A stretch of DNA of 64,000 bases from Konateibacter massiliensis (GCF_900184995.1 NZ_LT860097.1:1-64000); one strand, 5' to 3'. Counted from the stretch's first letter, positions 35,699-45,081 are shown. A program made the numbers and translations. The notes: generated by a model from the letters alone, not told the origin.

Positions 35699-37294
35699 AT
35701 GAAGCGGATGATAAAGAGAGTACTAAGTGTGGGGTTATGTTTTGTATTGATTGGCGTAATGGCAGGCTGCAATTTAAAAGTGCAGGAGAAGGAAGAGGTT
35801 TCCACAGCAGCGGTGGAAGAAACTACCCAGATTGTATTGTGGTATACGAATGAAGAATTAAGCGAATATATTGATAAGGCAGCAAAAGAGTATGAAGCAG
35901 ATAATGCTGTCAAGGTTAAGACAAAGCTGGTATCGTCCATTGACTATATTGAAACAATTAACCAGGCAGTCCTAGAGGAGGATAGTGCTCCCGATTTGTT
36001 TATCGCGGAGAGCAGCAATTTGGAAAAAATATATCTGGCAGGGCTGGCACTTGAACATACAGAGGAAGTGTCAAAAGAGAATTATTATGAGACAGCGAGA
36101 AATGCATTTACTTATAATGACAAGCTTCTTGCCTATCCGCTCTACTTTGAGACAAGTTATCTGCTCTACAACCAGGATTATGTGGAGAATGCCCCGAGCA
36201 CCATTGATGACATTTTGAGTTTTTCTGAGGAATTTGATGCACCGGAGGGTGTGGAAGCCATATTTAACTGGGATGTAACGGATATTTTATGTAATTATTT
36301 TTTTATTGGAAAATATTTGAACAACGATGAGATCGACAACGAAAATTATATTGCGGACAGAGAAAAATTAAGGGAAGCATTCCAATATTATCAAAACTTA
36401 AACCAGTATTTTGCCATAGATGCGCAAACGGTGGATTATGAGACTTCATTCCAGAATTTTGTAGACGGAAAAAGCGTATTTACCATTGCAAAAACGGACA
36501 AACTACCAGAAATAGAATTGATAGAAGGTGATATAAGTGAGGATGTACAAAATGAGCAAACCGCAGAAGATATGGAAGCTTCTGAAGCAGACGAAGCGGG
36601 AGCTGCAGAAGCAGAAGAAAATCAGAATTCGGAAGCAGAAAATGAGAAGAGTGCTGGGCAAAGCGATGAGCAGGCTTCCAAAGACAGCGAAGCAAACGGT
36701 GAAGGTATTGAGGAAGAATCAGAACAAAATAAAGAGAACATTGATGGCTTGACGAGCTACGCAGCCGGTGTCGAGCGAATATTTAAGCCCGAGACAACAG
36801 AAGTTTTGAAGGAAAATGAAAAAGACAGTACTTCAGAAACAGTGAGCGAAAGTGAAACGACAGAAGCTGCTGAAACACCAGCCCCATCTGAAACAACAGT
36901 GTCAACTCCGGCAATCATAGATAAAAACAGCAGCTTTAAAATTGTCCCGCTTCCAAATCTTACAACAGAACTTGCGAGCAGAGGTATTGCAGTAAATTAT
37001 GGTGTATTTGTAAATGGCTACACAACAAAAGAGGAAGCAGCAAAGGCATTTGCAAAATACCTGACTTATGACAAGGGAAGCTATTTATATCAGGAAGCCG
37101 GAAAACTTTCCGCAAGAAGTGATATTGATTATCAAAATGAGAATATTGCCAATATTTTAAAGCAGTATGAGACGGATACCAATGCCCCGAAGATTATGGA
37201 GAATGGAGATTTCTGGCTTAAGCTGGAGATATCATTCGCCAACATATGGAAGGGCGAAAGCGTGGAAGAGAGCATTGCTGAGATTGAAAAATAA
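35699..37294 (+). CDS. extracellular solute-binding lipoprotein with acidic low-complexity insert
   Basis: The 531-residue protein has a lipoprotein signal (VMAGC) and a family 1 solute-binding fold: TTQIVLWYTNEEL, SAPDLFIAESSN, the GKSVFTIA strand and, near the end, AVNYGVFVNGYTTKEEAAKA. A ~138-residue, Glu/Ser/Ala/Thr-rich segment without hydrophobic core interrupts the fold at about residues 273-410, between two elements that are adjacent in MalE-like proteins. No ABC permease or ATPase is nearby. The start is ATG 35699, 6 nt after AGGAG; an earlier ATG at 35669 has none. Confidence 0.8.
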   Translation: MKRMIKRVLSVGLCFVLIGVMAGCNLKVQEKEEVSTAAVEETTQIVLWYTNEELSEYIDKAAKEYEADNAVKVKTKLVSSIDYIETINQAVLEEDSAPDLFIAESSNLEKIYLAGLALEHTEEVSKENYYETARNAFTYNDKLLAYPLYFETSYLLYNQDYVENAPSTIDDILSFSEEFDAPEGVEAIFNWDVTDILCNYFFIGKYLNNDEIDNENYIADREKLREAFQYYQNLNQYFAIDAQTVDYETSFQNFVDGKSVFTIAKTDKLPEIELIEGDISEDVQNEQTAEDMEASEADEAGAAEAEENQNSEAENEKSAGQSDEQASKDSEANGEGIEEESEQNKENIDGLTSYAAGVERIFKPETTEVLKENEKDSTSETVSESETTEAAETPAPSETTVSTPAIIDKNSSFKIVPLPNLTTELASRGIAVNYGVFVNGYTTKEEAAKAFAKYLTYDKGSYLYQEAGKLSARSDIDYQNENIANILKQYETDTNAPKIMENGDFWLKLEISFANIWKGESVEESIAEIEK

Positions 37295-37327
37295 ATATCA
37301 AAGAATATAATTCCAATCATAGGGGAT

Positions 37328-37381
37328 AATTTGTATAGTATGATTAGGGTGCTTTTGACATTCTAATCATAGTACAAAATT
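37328..37381. promoter_or_regulatory. 54-nt imperfect palindrome upstream of DMT transporter
   Basis: AATTTGTATAGTATGATTAG on the left pairs with CTAATCATAGTACAAAATT on the right around GGGTGCTTTTGACATT. The inner 9-bp arms are perfect. It ends 17 nt before the transporter start and overlaps the leader. It may be an operator or an RNA hairpin that modulates translation. Confidence 0.5.
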
Positions 37382-37398
37382 ATGGAGGTTATCAAACT

Positions 37399-37830
37399 AT
37401 GATTGGAATTATTCTTGCCTTGATTTCGGGAGCGCTTATGAGTGTTCAGGGAGTATTTAATACTGAGGTTACAAAAAATACAAGCATATGGGTGTCTACG
37501 GGATGGGTGCAGCTTAGTGCATTTATTGTCTGTATTTTTGCATGGTTTTTCACCGGTCGGGAGAGCATTACCGGACTTGCACAGACGCAGCCTAGATATA
37601 TGCTGCTTGGCGGTGTAATCGGAGCCTTCATCACTTACACGGTTATCAAGAGCATGGGAACACTCGGACCAGCCAAGGCAGTTATGATTATTGTAATCTC
37701 ACAGCTTTTGGTGGCTTATATTATTGAGGTATTTGGAATATTTGGGGTTGATAAGGTGGAATTTGAGTGGAAAAAGCTGCTCGGAATGGCATTGGCAATT
37801 GCGGGTGTTGTAATATTTAAGTGGGATTAG
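37399..37830 (+). CDS. DMT family transporter, DUF606/YdcZ type
   Basis: The 143-residue protein has about five membrane helices and the DUF606 pattern (MIGIILALISGALMSVQGVF; GGVIGAFITYTVIKSMGTLG). Members act as homo- or heterodimeric small-molecule transporters of the drug/metabolite superfamily; the substrate is unknown. ATGGAGG precedes the start. The gene stands alone behind a palindromic leader. Confidence 0.85.
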   Translation: MIGIILALISGALMSVQGVFNTEVTKNTSIWVSTGWVQLSAFIVCIFAWFFTGRESITGLAQTQPRYMLLGGVIGAFITYTVIKSMGTLGPAKAVMIIVISQLLVAYIIEVFGIFGVDKVEFEWKKLLGMALAIAGVVIFKWD

Positions 37831-37933
37831 AATGAAAAGTTAGGAAAAAAGGACCTTGTAATAATTGCATATTTTAGTTACAATTAAATAGTCTGGTATA
37901 GAGGGAAATCCATAATTTTATTATGGAGGAAAT

Positions 37934-38539
37934 ATGCGAAAGGACAAAATTTTAAAATTTAGTATTATAGCAGCAATTTTTGTATTGTGCGGCTTTCTGT
38001 ATAGCTGTAAGGACAACAGTAAGACAGCGGTATCCCTGACAGAGGAAACAGCGGATACAGGCGGGACAGCGGTTGAGACAGCTTCAGAAGAAGAGCAGGA
38101 CAAAAATGAGAAAACCACAGTAATTTGTGTATATATTTGTGGGGAGGTTCAAAATCCCGGTGTATACGAGGTGGAAGAGGGAGCGAGACTATATCAGGTA
38201 GTTGAACTGGCGGGAGGAATTTTAGACACTGCCTCACGAAACTATCTTAATCTTGCAGAGTGTGTGACCGATGGTCAGAAAGTCATGGTTCCCACAGAAG
38301 AAGAGGCAGAGCAGTTAGAGACTGCCAAGGAGGAAGCCGCTTCCGGCTTAGTAAACATCAATACGGCAAATGAGGAAGGTCTTACCACATTGCCGGGAAT
38401 TGGAGCAGCAAAGGCAAAAAGCATTATCGCCTACAGGGAGTCTAAGGGTGGATTTCAATCTATTGAAGAGCTAATGGAGATTGAAGGAATTAAAGAAGGT
38501 GTTTTTAACAAGGTTAAGGACTTGATTACAGTAAAATGA
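37934..38539 (+). CDS. comEA: ComEA family competence DNA-binding protein
   Basis: The 201-residue protein has a lipoprotein-like or signal-anchor start (ILCGFLYSC), an SLBB-type domain (VYICGEVQNPGVYEVEEGAR) and a C-terminal pair of helix-hairpin-helix motifs (VNINTANEEGLTTLPGIGAA and FQSIEELMEIEGI). ComEA binds double-stranded DNA at the cell surface and hands it to ComEC. TGGAGG precedes the start. It is followed without a gap by a two-component system, and comEC lies 3.2 kb further on the same strand. Confidence 0.92.
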   Translation: MRKDKILKFSIIAAIFVLCGFLYSCKDNSKTAVSLTEETADTGGTAVETASEEEQDKNEKTTVICVYICGEVQNPGVYEVEEGARLYQVVELAGGILDTASRNYLNLAECVTDGQKVMVPTEEEAEQLETAKEEAASGLVNINTANEEGLTTLPGIGAAKAKSIIAYRESKGGFQSIEELMEIEGIKEGVFNKVKDLITVK

Positions 38540-38549
38540 GGTGACGATC

Positions 38550-39239
38550 GTGGGAAAAAAAGTACTTGTTGTAGATGATGAAAAATTGATTGTAAAAGGA
38601 ATACGTTTCAGCTTAGAACAGGACGGCATGGAGGTTGATTGTGCCTATGACGGTGAGGAGGCTTTGAATCTGGCAAAGGAGAAGGAGTACGATATCGTGC
38701 TGCTTGACATTATGCTTCCGAAGCTTAACGGCTTTGAGGTGTGCCAGCAAATCAGAGAGTTTTCCAGTATGCCGATTGTCATGCTGACGGCAAAGGGCGA
38801 CGATATGGATAAAATATTGGGCTTGGAATATGGCGCAGACGATTACATAACAAAGCCGTTTAACATCTTAGAGGTTAAGGCGAGAATCAAAGCGATTATG
38901 CGCCGTACAAGCAAGAAGGCTGAGCAGGCAGAGAATAAGAAAATTGTCCAGGTCGGTGATTTAAAGCTTGATTGTGAAGGAAGAAGAGTATATATTTCCG
39001 GCAAGGAAATCAATTTGACGGCAAAGGAATTTGACGTATTGGAGCTTTTGGTATTTAATCCGAACAAGGTTTACAGCAGGGAAAACCTTCTTAACATCGT
39101 ATGGGGCTATGAATATCCGGGAGATGTGCGTACCGTTGATGTACATATCAGGCGCCTGCGTGAAAAAATTGAAACGAATCCGAGCGAACCAAAGTATGTA
39201 CATACAAAGTGGGGCGTTGGGTATTATTTTCAAGAGTAG
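38550..39239 (+). CDS. OmpR/PhoB-type response regulator
   Basis: The ~229-residue protein has a receiver domain (KKVLVVDDEK; phosphorylated Asp in LLDIMLPKLNG; KPF) and a winged-helix DNA-binding domain (LTAKEFDVLELLVFNPNKVY, VHIRRLREKIE). It partners with the sensor kinase just downstream. The GTG at 38550 is chosen because GAGGTG lies 6 nt upstream; GTG 38541 is inside that ribosome site. It starts 10 nt after comEA stops. The pattern is close to WalR/PhoB regulators of envelope functions. Confidence 0.93.
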   Translation: MGKKVLVVDDEKLIVKGIRFSLEQDGMEVDCAYDGEEALNLAKEKEYDIVLLDIMLPKLNGFEVCQQIREFSSMPIVMLTAKGDDMDKILGLEYGADDYITKPFNILEVKARIKAIMRRTSKKAEQAENKKIVQVGDLKLDCEGRRVYISGKEINLTAKEFDVLELLVFNPNKVYSRENLLNIVWGYEYPGDVRTVDVHIRRLREKIETNPSEPKYVHTKWGVGYYFQE

Positions 39240-39245
39240 TTTTTG

Positions 39246-39265
39246 ATAGCCCCATATGGGGCTAT
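39246..39265. terminator. perfect 20-bp palindrome between response regulator and kinase
   Basis: ATAGCCCCAT followed directly by ATGGGGCTAT, then TATTTAC. It sits 6 nt after the response regulator stop and before the kinase. It could terminate or attenuate part of the transcript, setting the regulator-to-kinase ratio, or stabilise the upstream mRNA. Confidence 0.5.
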
Positions 39266-39312
39266 TATTTACCTGTGATTTTAAATTGCGATAGCGACAA
39301 GACGAAAAGTAG

Positions 39313-40758
39313 GTGTGTGTTATTTTTGTACGACTTAAAAAAAGAGGAAAATTTATTAGAAGCTTAAAATTCAGGCTTATGCTTGTGTTGGCGGTTGTTG
39401 GCATTGTTCCGAGCTTTATGCTGAAAAACGGAATTATAGACAGCTATGAGGACAGAGCGGTTTTGCAGAGAAGCATAGATGTATCGAATCAGTGCAAAAT
39501 GCTGTCAAATCAGATCTATACATATGGCTATTTGATGGACCCTTCTTCAGAGACAATCGGTGCTTCGGTAGAGCAATTGGCAGGAATGCTTGACGGAAGA
39601 CTGATGGTTATTGATAATACCTTTAAAATTGTAAAGGATACTTATGTGCTGGAGGAAGGGAAAATTATCGTGTCCGAGGAGGTAATCAAATGCTTTAAGG
39701 GTACGAATACCTCCAACTATATAAAAAAAGGAAACTATATTCAACTGACGGTTCCGGTTATTGACACAATCACAAAGGAAGCGGTCGGTGTTATTCTTGC
39801 GAGCGTTTCTACCGACAGCATAACCGACAGTATTTCTGTTTTAAACCAGAAAGCGACCGTATTACAGCTCGGAATGGGAATGGTTATTTTGATGCTGGCG
39901 TTTTACCTTGCAGGAGTCTTGGTAAAGCCCCTTGCAAGTGTCAGCAACTCGATCGAGGCGCTGGATGAAGGTTATGTCGATGAGAAAATATCCGTTTCCG
40001 ATTATACGGAGACACAGTTGATATCGGAGGCCTTTAATAAAATGATGGTCAGAATGAAAGTGCTTGATGATTCTAGACAGGAGTTTGTTTCAAATGTCTC
40101 GCATGAGTTGAAAACACCGCTTACCTCGATGAAGGTTTTGGCAGATTCTCTGATTGCACAGGAGGAAGTTCCGATTGAGCTTTATAAGGAGTTCATGGTC
40201 GATATAGCAGAGGAAATTGACAGGGAAAATAAGATTATCAATGATTTGCTGTCTCTCGTTAAATTGGACAAGACATCAGCGGACTTAAATATTACATCGG
40301 TTGACGTCAACGGATTGTTAGAGCAAATTTTAAAAAGGCTTAAGCCGATTGCGGCAAAACAAAATATTGAACTGCTTTTCGAGAGCTTCCGGCCGGTTAC
40401 GGCGGAGGTGGATGAGGTTAAAATTAGTCTTGCGATATCCAATCTGGTTGAGAATGCAATCAAATATAATACAGAAAACGGCTGGGTACATGTCTCTTTG
40501 AATGCCGACCACAAATATTTTTATATCAAGGTGGCGGATTCTGGTATCGGAATTCCGGAGGATTCCCTTGAGCATATTTATGAGAGATTTTACAGGGTGG
40601 ACAAGTCACATTCCAGAGAAATCGGCGGTACAGGTCTGGGGCTATCCATCACAAGGAATGCAATTTTAATGCATCGTGGTGCAATTAAGGTATACAGCAA
40701 GGAAGAAGAAGGAACTACCTTTACGGTGAGGGTGCCTCTCAACTATATTTCACAGTAG
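39313..40758 (+). CDS. sensor histidine kinase with HAMP domain
   Basis: The ~481-residue protein has two membrane helices (about residues 20-37 and 178-199) around an extracytoplasmic sensor, then HAMP, HisKA (phosphorylated His in NVSHELKTPLTSM) and HATPase_c (N box NAIKYN, DSGIGIP, GTGLGL). It is the partner of the response regulator upstream. The start is uncertain: GTG 39313 is taken as the first available, but the ribosome site AAGTAGG ends right before it. Sensor ligand is unknown. Confidence 0.9.
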   Translation: MCVIFVRLKKRGKFIRSLKFRLMLVLAVVGIVPSFMLKNGIIDSYEDRAVLQRSIDVSNQCKMLSNQIYTYGYLMDPSSETIGASVEQLAGMLDGRLMVIDNTFKIVKDTYVLEEGKIIVSEEVIKCFKGTNTSNYIKKGNYIQLTVPVIDTITKEAVGVILASVSTDSITDSISVLNQKATVLQLGMGMVILMLAFYLAGVLVKPLASVSNSIEALDEGYVDEKISVSDYTETQLISEAFNKMMVRMKVLDDSRQEFVSNVSHELKTPLTSMKVLADSLIAQEEVPIELYKEFMVDIAEEIDRENKIINDLLSLVKLDKTSADLNITSVDVNGLLEQILKRLKPIAAKQNIELLFESFRPVTAEVDEVKISLAISNLVENAIKYNTENGWVHVSLNADHKYFYIKVADSGIGIPEDSLEHIYERFYRVDKSHSREIGGTGLGLSITRNAILMHRGAIKVYSKEEEGTTFTVRVPLNYISQ

Positions 40759-40791
40759 AAATTCCGTGACGACGCAGGAATGGAGGAGATT

Positions 40792-41745
40792 ATGACAAAA
40801 CTAAAAATAGGAATTCTTTGTGCTGTTCTCGCTCTGATTATGGTAGGGTGTGAGAAAGAAGAGGTAGAAGAGTCAACATACCATATGTATTATATCAACA
40901 AGGAAGAGACAAAGGTTGTATCGGAGGGGTATACTCCAAAAAGCGCCGAAGCAAGTGATTTGGTGGAAGAATTTCTTTCAAAACTTGAGGAAAATCCTGA
41001 AAATACAGATTATAAGAAGGCAAAACCAGATGAGGTGAAGCTGCAGGGTTATTCGATAGAGGCAAGTCAGGTATACCTTACTTTTAATGAGGGATATTAC
41101 AAAATGTCAAGTGTGGCAGAAATATTGTTTCGCACGGCAATGGTCCGTATGCTGACGCAAATACCTGGCATTGAGTTCGTCTCCTTCTACATCAATGATC
41201 AGCCTCTCACGGATGCCAACGATAATGTTGTGGGTATTATGACAGCGGCAAATTTTATTGAAAATACAGGAGATGAGATTAACTCGTATGAGAGAACCAA
41301 TCTCACCTTGTACTATGCAAATGAGGCAGGTAATAAGTTGATTGAGACTTCTGTTGATGTGGTGTACAGTACGAACATTTCAACGGAGAAGCTTGTGATA
41401 GAACAGCTTATCCAAGGGCCGACCTCGGATCAGGTATATCCAACCCTTCCGCCGGAGACGAAGCTTTTAAGTGTCTCGACATCGGATGGAGTATGTTATG
41501 TGAATTTTGATGAGAGCTTTTTAAATCATAGCTACGAGCTGACAGAGTCGGTGCCGGTTTATTCCGTTGTCAACTCACTGCTGGAGCTTAGCGGCATAAC
41601 CAGGGTTCAAATACTCATCAATGGCGAAACCGATATCACTTATCGGGAAGCAATCAATTTTAACACTTTATTTGAGCGAAACCTAGATATTATAGAAAAC
41701 AATTCAATTGTAACAGAAGGAAAGGAAGATATTATCGATGAGTAA
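40792..41745 (+). CDS. GerMN domain lipoprotein
   Basis: The 317-residue protein has a lipoprotein signal (ALIMVGC) and two GerMN-like repeats (about residues 65-150 and 195-290; patterns QVYLTFNEGYYKMSS and VCYVNFDESFLNHSY). GerM proteins act in the spore or cell envelope in sporulation and germination. The start is ATG 40792 after GGAGGAG; ATG 40780 lies on top of that site. It is downstream of the kinase and its end overlaps comEC by 8 nt. LpqB-like GerMN proteins next to kinases are known in other Gram-positives. Confidence 0.85.
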   Translation: MTKLKIGILCAVLALIMVGCEKEEVEESTYHMYYINKEETKVVSEGYTPKSAEASDLVEEFLSKLEENPENTDYKKAKPDEVKLQGYSIEASQVYLTFNEGYYKMSSVAEILFRTAMVRMLTQIPGIEFVSFYINDQPLTDANDNVVGIMTAANFIENTGDEINSYERTNLTLYYANEAGNKLIETSVDVVYSTNISTEKLVIEQLIQGPTSDQVYPTLPPETKLLSVSTSDGVCYVNFDESFLNHSYELTESVPVYSVVNSLLELSGITRVQILINGETDITYREAINFNTLFERNLDIIENNSIVTEGKEDIIDE

Positions 41746-43915
41746 ACGCCCGCTTTGTGTCGTTGCTCTTGTGTATATTCTCGCCGTCGCACTATTACTT
41801 TTGATTGATACGTCGGGACTGGCAAGCATGCCGCTGAATTTTCGAGAATCAGCGGCGGTTCAAGCCATTACGGACAAAAGTCAGGTAGCCGTAAGCGGCA
41901 GGGTATATAAGCAGGAACTAAAAAATGAACAATTGGCACTCTATTTAAATCAAACAGTTCTTTATCAAAATTCAGGCTCAGTCCGAGCCAATCAAATTAT
42001 CGTCTACACCGATATCGACAAACAAATTCCCATTGGATACAAAATTAACGTAACAGGTACGGCAAGGAAGTTTCAGCAGGCAGCAAATCCCGGTCAGTTT
42101 AATTCTTATCTGTATTACAAAAGTCTGAACATTGATTTTAGCGTCACGGCAAAAGAAATTATAGTGGAAGAAGAGAAGGAAAACCTTGTCCGAAACACGC
42201 TGCAAAAAATCAGAACCCGTTTGAGCGGCAATTTTGACCAAATAACAAAGGGAGATACTGAAAACGGAACCTTTAAAGCGATGGTGCTTGGAGATACCTC
42301 AGAATTTACCGGAAGCATTAAGGATTTGTATCAGCGTGGAGGGATTTTGCATATCATATGCATCAGCGGCTCCCATATCGAGATTATCGGAATGTTTCTA
42401 TTCCATATGCTTAGAAGGTTTGGTCTTAATTACAAAATCTCAGGTGGCATCTGTATCGCTGTTGTCATCTGTTATGGTATTATGACAGGTTTTGGTCTGT
42501 CCGCCTACCGGGCAGTCATTATGTTTACGATTGCAATGATTGCAAAAATGCTTGGGCGAACTTACGATATTTTATCCTCTCTTTCTCTTGCATCCATCCT
42601 CATTCTGATGGACAATCCCCTCTATATTATCAACATCGGCTTTCTGCTGTCCTTTGGTGCAGTTATCGGCATTGGTGCGGTATCCCCTGTCATTTGTCAA
42701 ACTTTTTCCATTAAATTCAGATTTGCAAGAGATTTCATTTCAACGCTTGGCGTGTCTATTGTGACATTTCCGATTATCTTATATTCCTATTATGAATTTC
42801 CTATCTATTCTATATTTTTAAATATGATTGTCATACCGATTTCAAGTCTTGTTTTGGTGTCGGGAATATTAGGCTGTCTTTGCGTGGAAATCAGTATGCT
42901 GCTTGGCGGTTTTATGCTTGGCATGGGGAGCTATATTTTGAAAGTTTATGAGGGGCTTTGTGAATTTTCCTTGCAGCTTCCTTATTCCAGTATGGTTTTT
43001 GGAAAGCCGTCACCGTTGCAAATGATAGTTTATTATCTACTTCTTGCCATAATATTGTATGTGATGAGTAACTGGAAAAAGAAAGAAGCTGTTCTTCTTT
43101 TTGCTGCAATGCTGCTTGTTATGACAATTAGGCTGCCACAGGGCTTCTGGGTGACCTTCTTGGATGTGGGGCAGGGGGATGGCATTGTCATCCATTCAGA
43201 GAAAAATACGACTTTTATGATAGATGGAGGAAGCAGCAGCGTGAAAGAGGTAGGGAAATATAGAATTCTTCCTTTTCTAAAGTCAAAGGGGATACGAAAG
43301 CTAAATTATTGTATTGTTACGCACCCAGACAGCGACCATATTTCCGGCTTGATGGAGATTATGCAGTCCGATTACAAAATTGAAAATCTTATTCTGCCGC
43401 AAATCGGCGAGAAGGACGAGGCATACCTTGAATTGGAGGAATTGGCAAAACAATCTGGAATTTCTGTATTATATATAAAAAAAGGAGATATTTTACAGGA
43501 AGGTAATCTGAAGCTAACCTGCCTTCACCCCTACAAGGAGTATGTTCCTGAGTCGGTAAATGACTATTCAACGGTGTTAAGCCTCAAATGGGAAGAACTT
43601 GACATGCTGTTTACGGGAGATTTGGAAGCAAAGGGGGAAGAGGAGGTGACAAAGCTGCTTACAAAAGATTACGATATTCTAAAGGTGGCGCACCACGGCT
43701 CTAAAAATTCCACATCGGCACAATTTTTAAGTCGTCTTGGAGCAGAATACGCCGTGATATCCTGCGGAGAAAAAAACAGCTATGGGCATCCGCATAAGGA
43801 GCTTTTGGAACGGCTGTCAACCGAAAAAATGAATATTATGACAACAATGGATAAGGGGGCAATTACGATTATGGTTGAAAAAAACTCATTTTTCTACAGC
43901 AGTTATCGAAAATAA
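41738..43915 (+). CDS. comEC: ComEC/Rec2 DNA internalization protein
   Basis: The 725-residue protein is a full three-part ComEC: an N-terminal OB-like region (~30-150), a Competence transmembrane domain (~180-460; ICISGSHIEIIGMF and GLSAYRAVIM), and a C-terminal metallo-beta-lactamase-like domain (DVGQGDGIVI; HPDSDHISGL near residue 530; AHHGSKNS). It forms the channel for single-stranded DNA uptake; the last domain may degrade the other strand. It overlaps the GerMN gene by 8 nt and shares its operon with comEA at a distance. Confidence 0.93.
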   Translation: MSKRPLCVVALVYILAVALLLLIDTSGLASMPLNFRESAAVQAITDKSQVAVSGRVYKQELKNEQLALYLNQTVLYQNSGSVRANQIIVYTDIDKQIPIGYKINVTGTARKFQQAANPGQFNSYLYYKSLNIDFSVTAKEIIVEEEKENLVRNTLQKIRTRLSGNFDQITKGDTENGTFKAMVLGDTSEFTGSIKDLYQRGGILHIICISGSHIEIIGMFLFHMLRRFGLNYKISGGICIAVVICYGIMTGFGLSAYRAVIMFTIAMIAKMLGRTYDILSSLSLASILILMDNPLYIINIGFLLSFGAVIGIGAVSPVICQTFSIKFRFARDFISTLGVSIVTFPIILYSYYEFPIYSIFLNMIVIPISSLVLVSGILGCLCVEISMLLGGFMLGMGSYILKVYEGLCEFSLQLPYSSMVFGKPSPLQMIVYYLLLAIILYVMSNWKKKEAVLLFAAMLLVMTIRLPQGFWVTFLDVGQGDGIVIHSEKNTTFMIDGGSSSVKEVGKYRILPFLKSKGIRKLNYCIVTHPDSDHISGLMEIMQSDYKIENLILPQIGEKDEAYLELEELAKQSGISVLYIKKGDILQEGNLKLTCLHPYKEYVPESVNDYSTVLSLKWEELDMLFTGDLEAKGEEEVTKLLTKDYDILKVAHHGSKNSTSAQFLSRLGAEYAVISCGEKNSYGHPHKELLERLSTEKMNIMTTMDKGAITIMVEKNSFFYSSYRK

Positions 43916-43989
43916 GTTCATAAGAATATTGCCACCCATTCATCAGAATGGTATACTAGAAATAGTGAAGCAAGATTGGAGGAGTTATT

Positions 43990-44874
43990 ATGCCACAGAC
44001 AAGACAAATTGAAAATGAAAGACTTCTTTTGAAGGTAAATGATTACGGCGGCGAATTGGCTGGGATTTATGATAAGAAAAACTCCAGAGAATTAATCTGG
44101 TGTGGGGACCCGGCGGTTTGGAATAGACACGCACCGATACTGTTTCCATTTGTGGGAGAGCTGTTTAACAAAGAATACCGCTATGAAAATGTAATTTATC
44201 CGATGACTGCACATGGTTTTGCCAGGGATACGGAATTTACTTTTGACGGAATAAAAGAAAATAAAATTGTCCACAGTATGAAAAGTAATGCAAAGACAAA
44301 AAAGGTATATCCTTTTGATTTTAAATTGGAAGTGAGCCACAGCATTGTGGAAAACGAGGTTTTAGTTGAGTGGAAGCTAGTAAATACAGGAGATAAAGAG
44401 ATGCTGTTTGGCATTGGCGCGCATCCTGCATTTAATGTGCCGGCAAGGGAAAATGAGGAGCAGAAGGATTATTATCTGAGCTTTGGTGATAAGGAGACAC
44501 TTGGCTATATTCATATTGATAAGGAGTATCCGACAGCAATGTACGATACCGTACATACGTTAAAACTTACAGATGGTAAATATAAAATCGGAGAGCATAT
44601 GTTTGATGGCAGTACTTTGATTTTTGAAAACCGCCAATTGTCTGAGGTTGGAATTGCTTTTCCCGATAAAACACCTTATGTGACGGTACAATGTGAAGGT
44701 TTTCCGTATGTGGGCGTATGGAAGAAGCCAGGAGCGTCGTTTATCTGTCTGGAGCCTTGGTATGGACGCTGTGATAATTACGGTTTTGCGGGAGAACTGG
44801 AAAATAAAATGGGAGTTCAAAAACTAGAGGCAAAAGAGGAGTTTAACGTATCCCATAAAATTGTTATCCACTAA
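43990..44874 (+). CDS. aldose 1-epimerase family protein (LacX-like)
   Basis: The 294-residue protein has the galactose mutarotase fold: WNRHAPILFPFVGEL, the His in AHGFARD, and GIGAHPAFNVP with a second His, then LEPWYGRCD. It matches the LacX branch, which interconverts anomers of sugars or sugar phosphates; the substrate is unknown. TTGGAGGAG precedes the start, and a clean terminator follows at 44920. Confidence 0.87.
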   Translation: MPQTRQIENERLLLKVNDYGGELAGIYDKKNSRELIWCGDPAVWNRHAPILFPFVGELFNKEYRYENVIYPMTAHGFARDTEFTFDGIKENKIVHSMKSNAKTKKVYPFDFKLEVSHSIVENEVLVEWKLVNTGDKEMLFGIGAHPAFNVPARENEEQKDYYLSFGDKETLGYIHIDKEYPTAMYDTVHTLKLTDGKYKIGEHMFDGSTLIFENRQLSEVGIAFPDKTPYVTVQCEGFPYVGVWKKPGASFICLEPWYGRCDNYGFAGELENKMGVQKLEAKEEFNVSHKIVIH

Positions 44875-44919
44875 GAGGCGGGAAGAGGTTACTGAATTAC
44901 CGCTGAGCCTGAAAAGGGA

Positions 44920-44947
44920 AATAGCCCGTATTTGCATACGGGCTATT
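44920..44947 (+). terminator. terminator after aldose epimerase
   Basis: AATAGCCCGTA pairs with TACGGGCTATT around TTTGCA, followed by ACTTATG. The stem is strong and the tail is T-poor. Confidence 0.75.
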
Positions 44948-45081
44948 ACTTATGAGGGGGGAGATAGTTTGTTTGTATTTCAACTATCAAGTTTATTATA
45001 AAAATAAAGTATGTCCATTTTGTGTTTATTTTCTTAAAATAGTAAGAACTATTTTGAGAGATTTTATTACATTATGAGAAA

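Noticed and set aside
35617-35853. 78-residue frame before the solute-binding protein
   Set aside because: It overlaps the signal-peptide coding region in another frame and has no family pattern.
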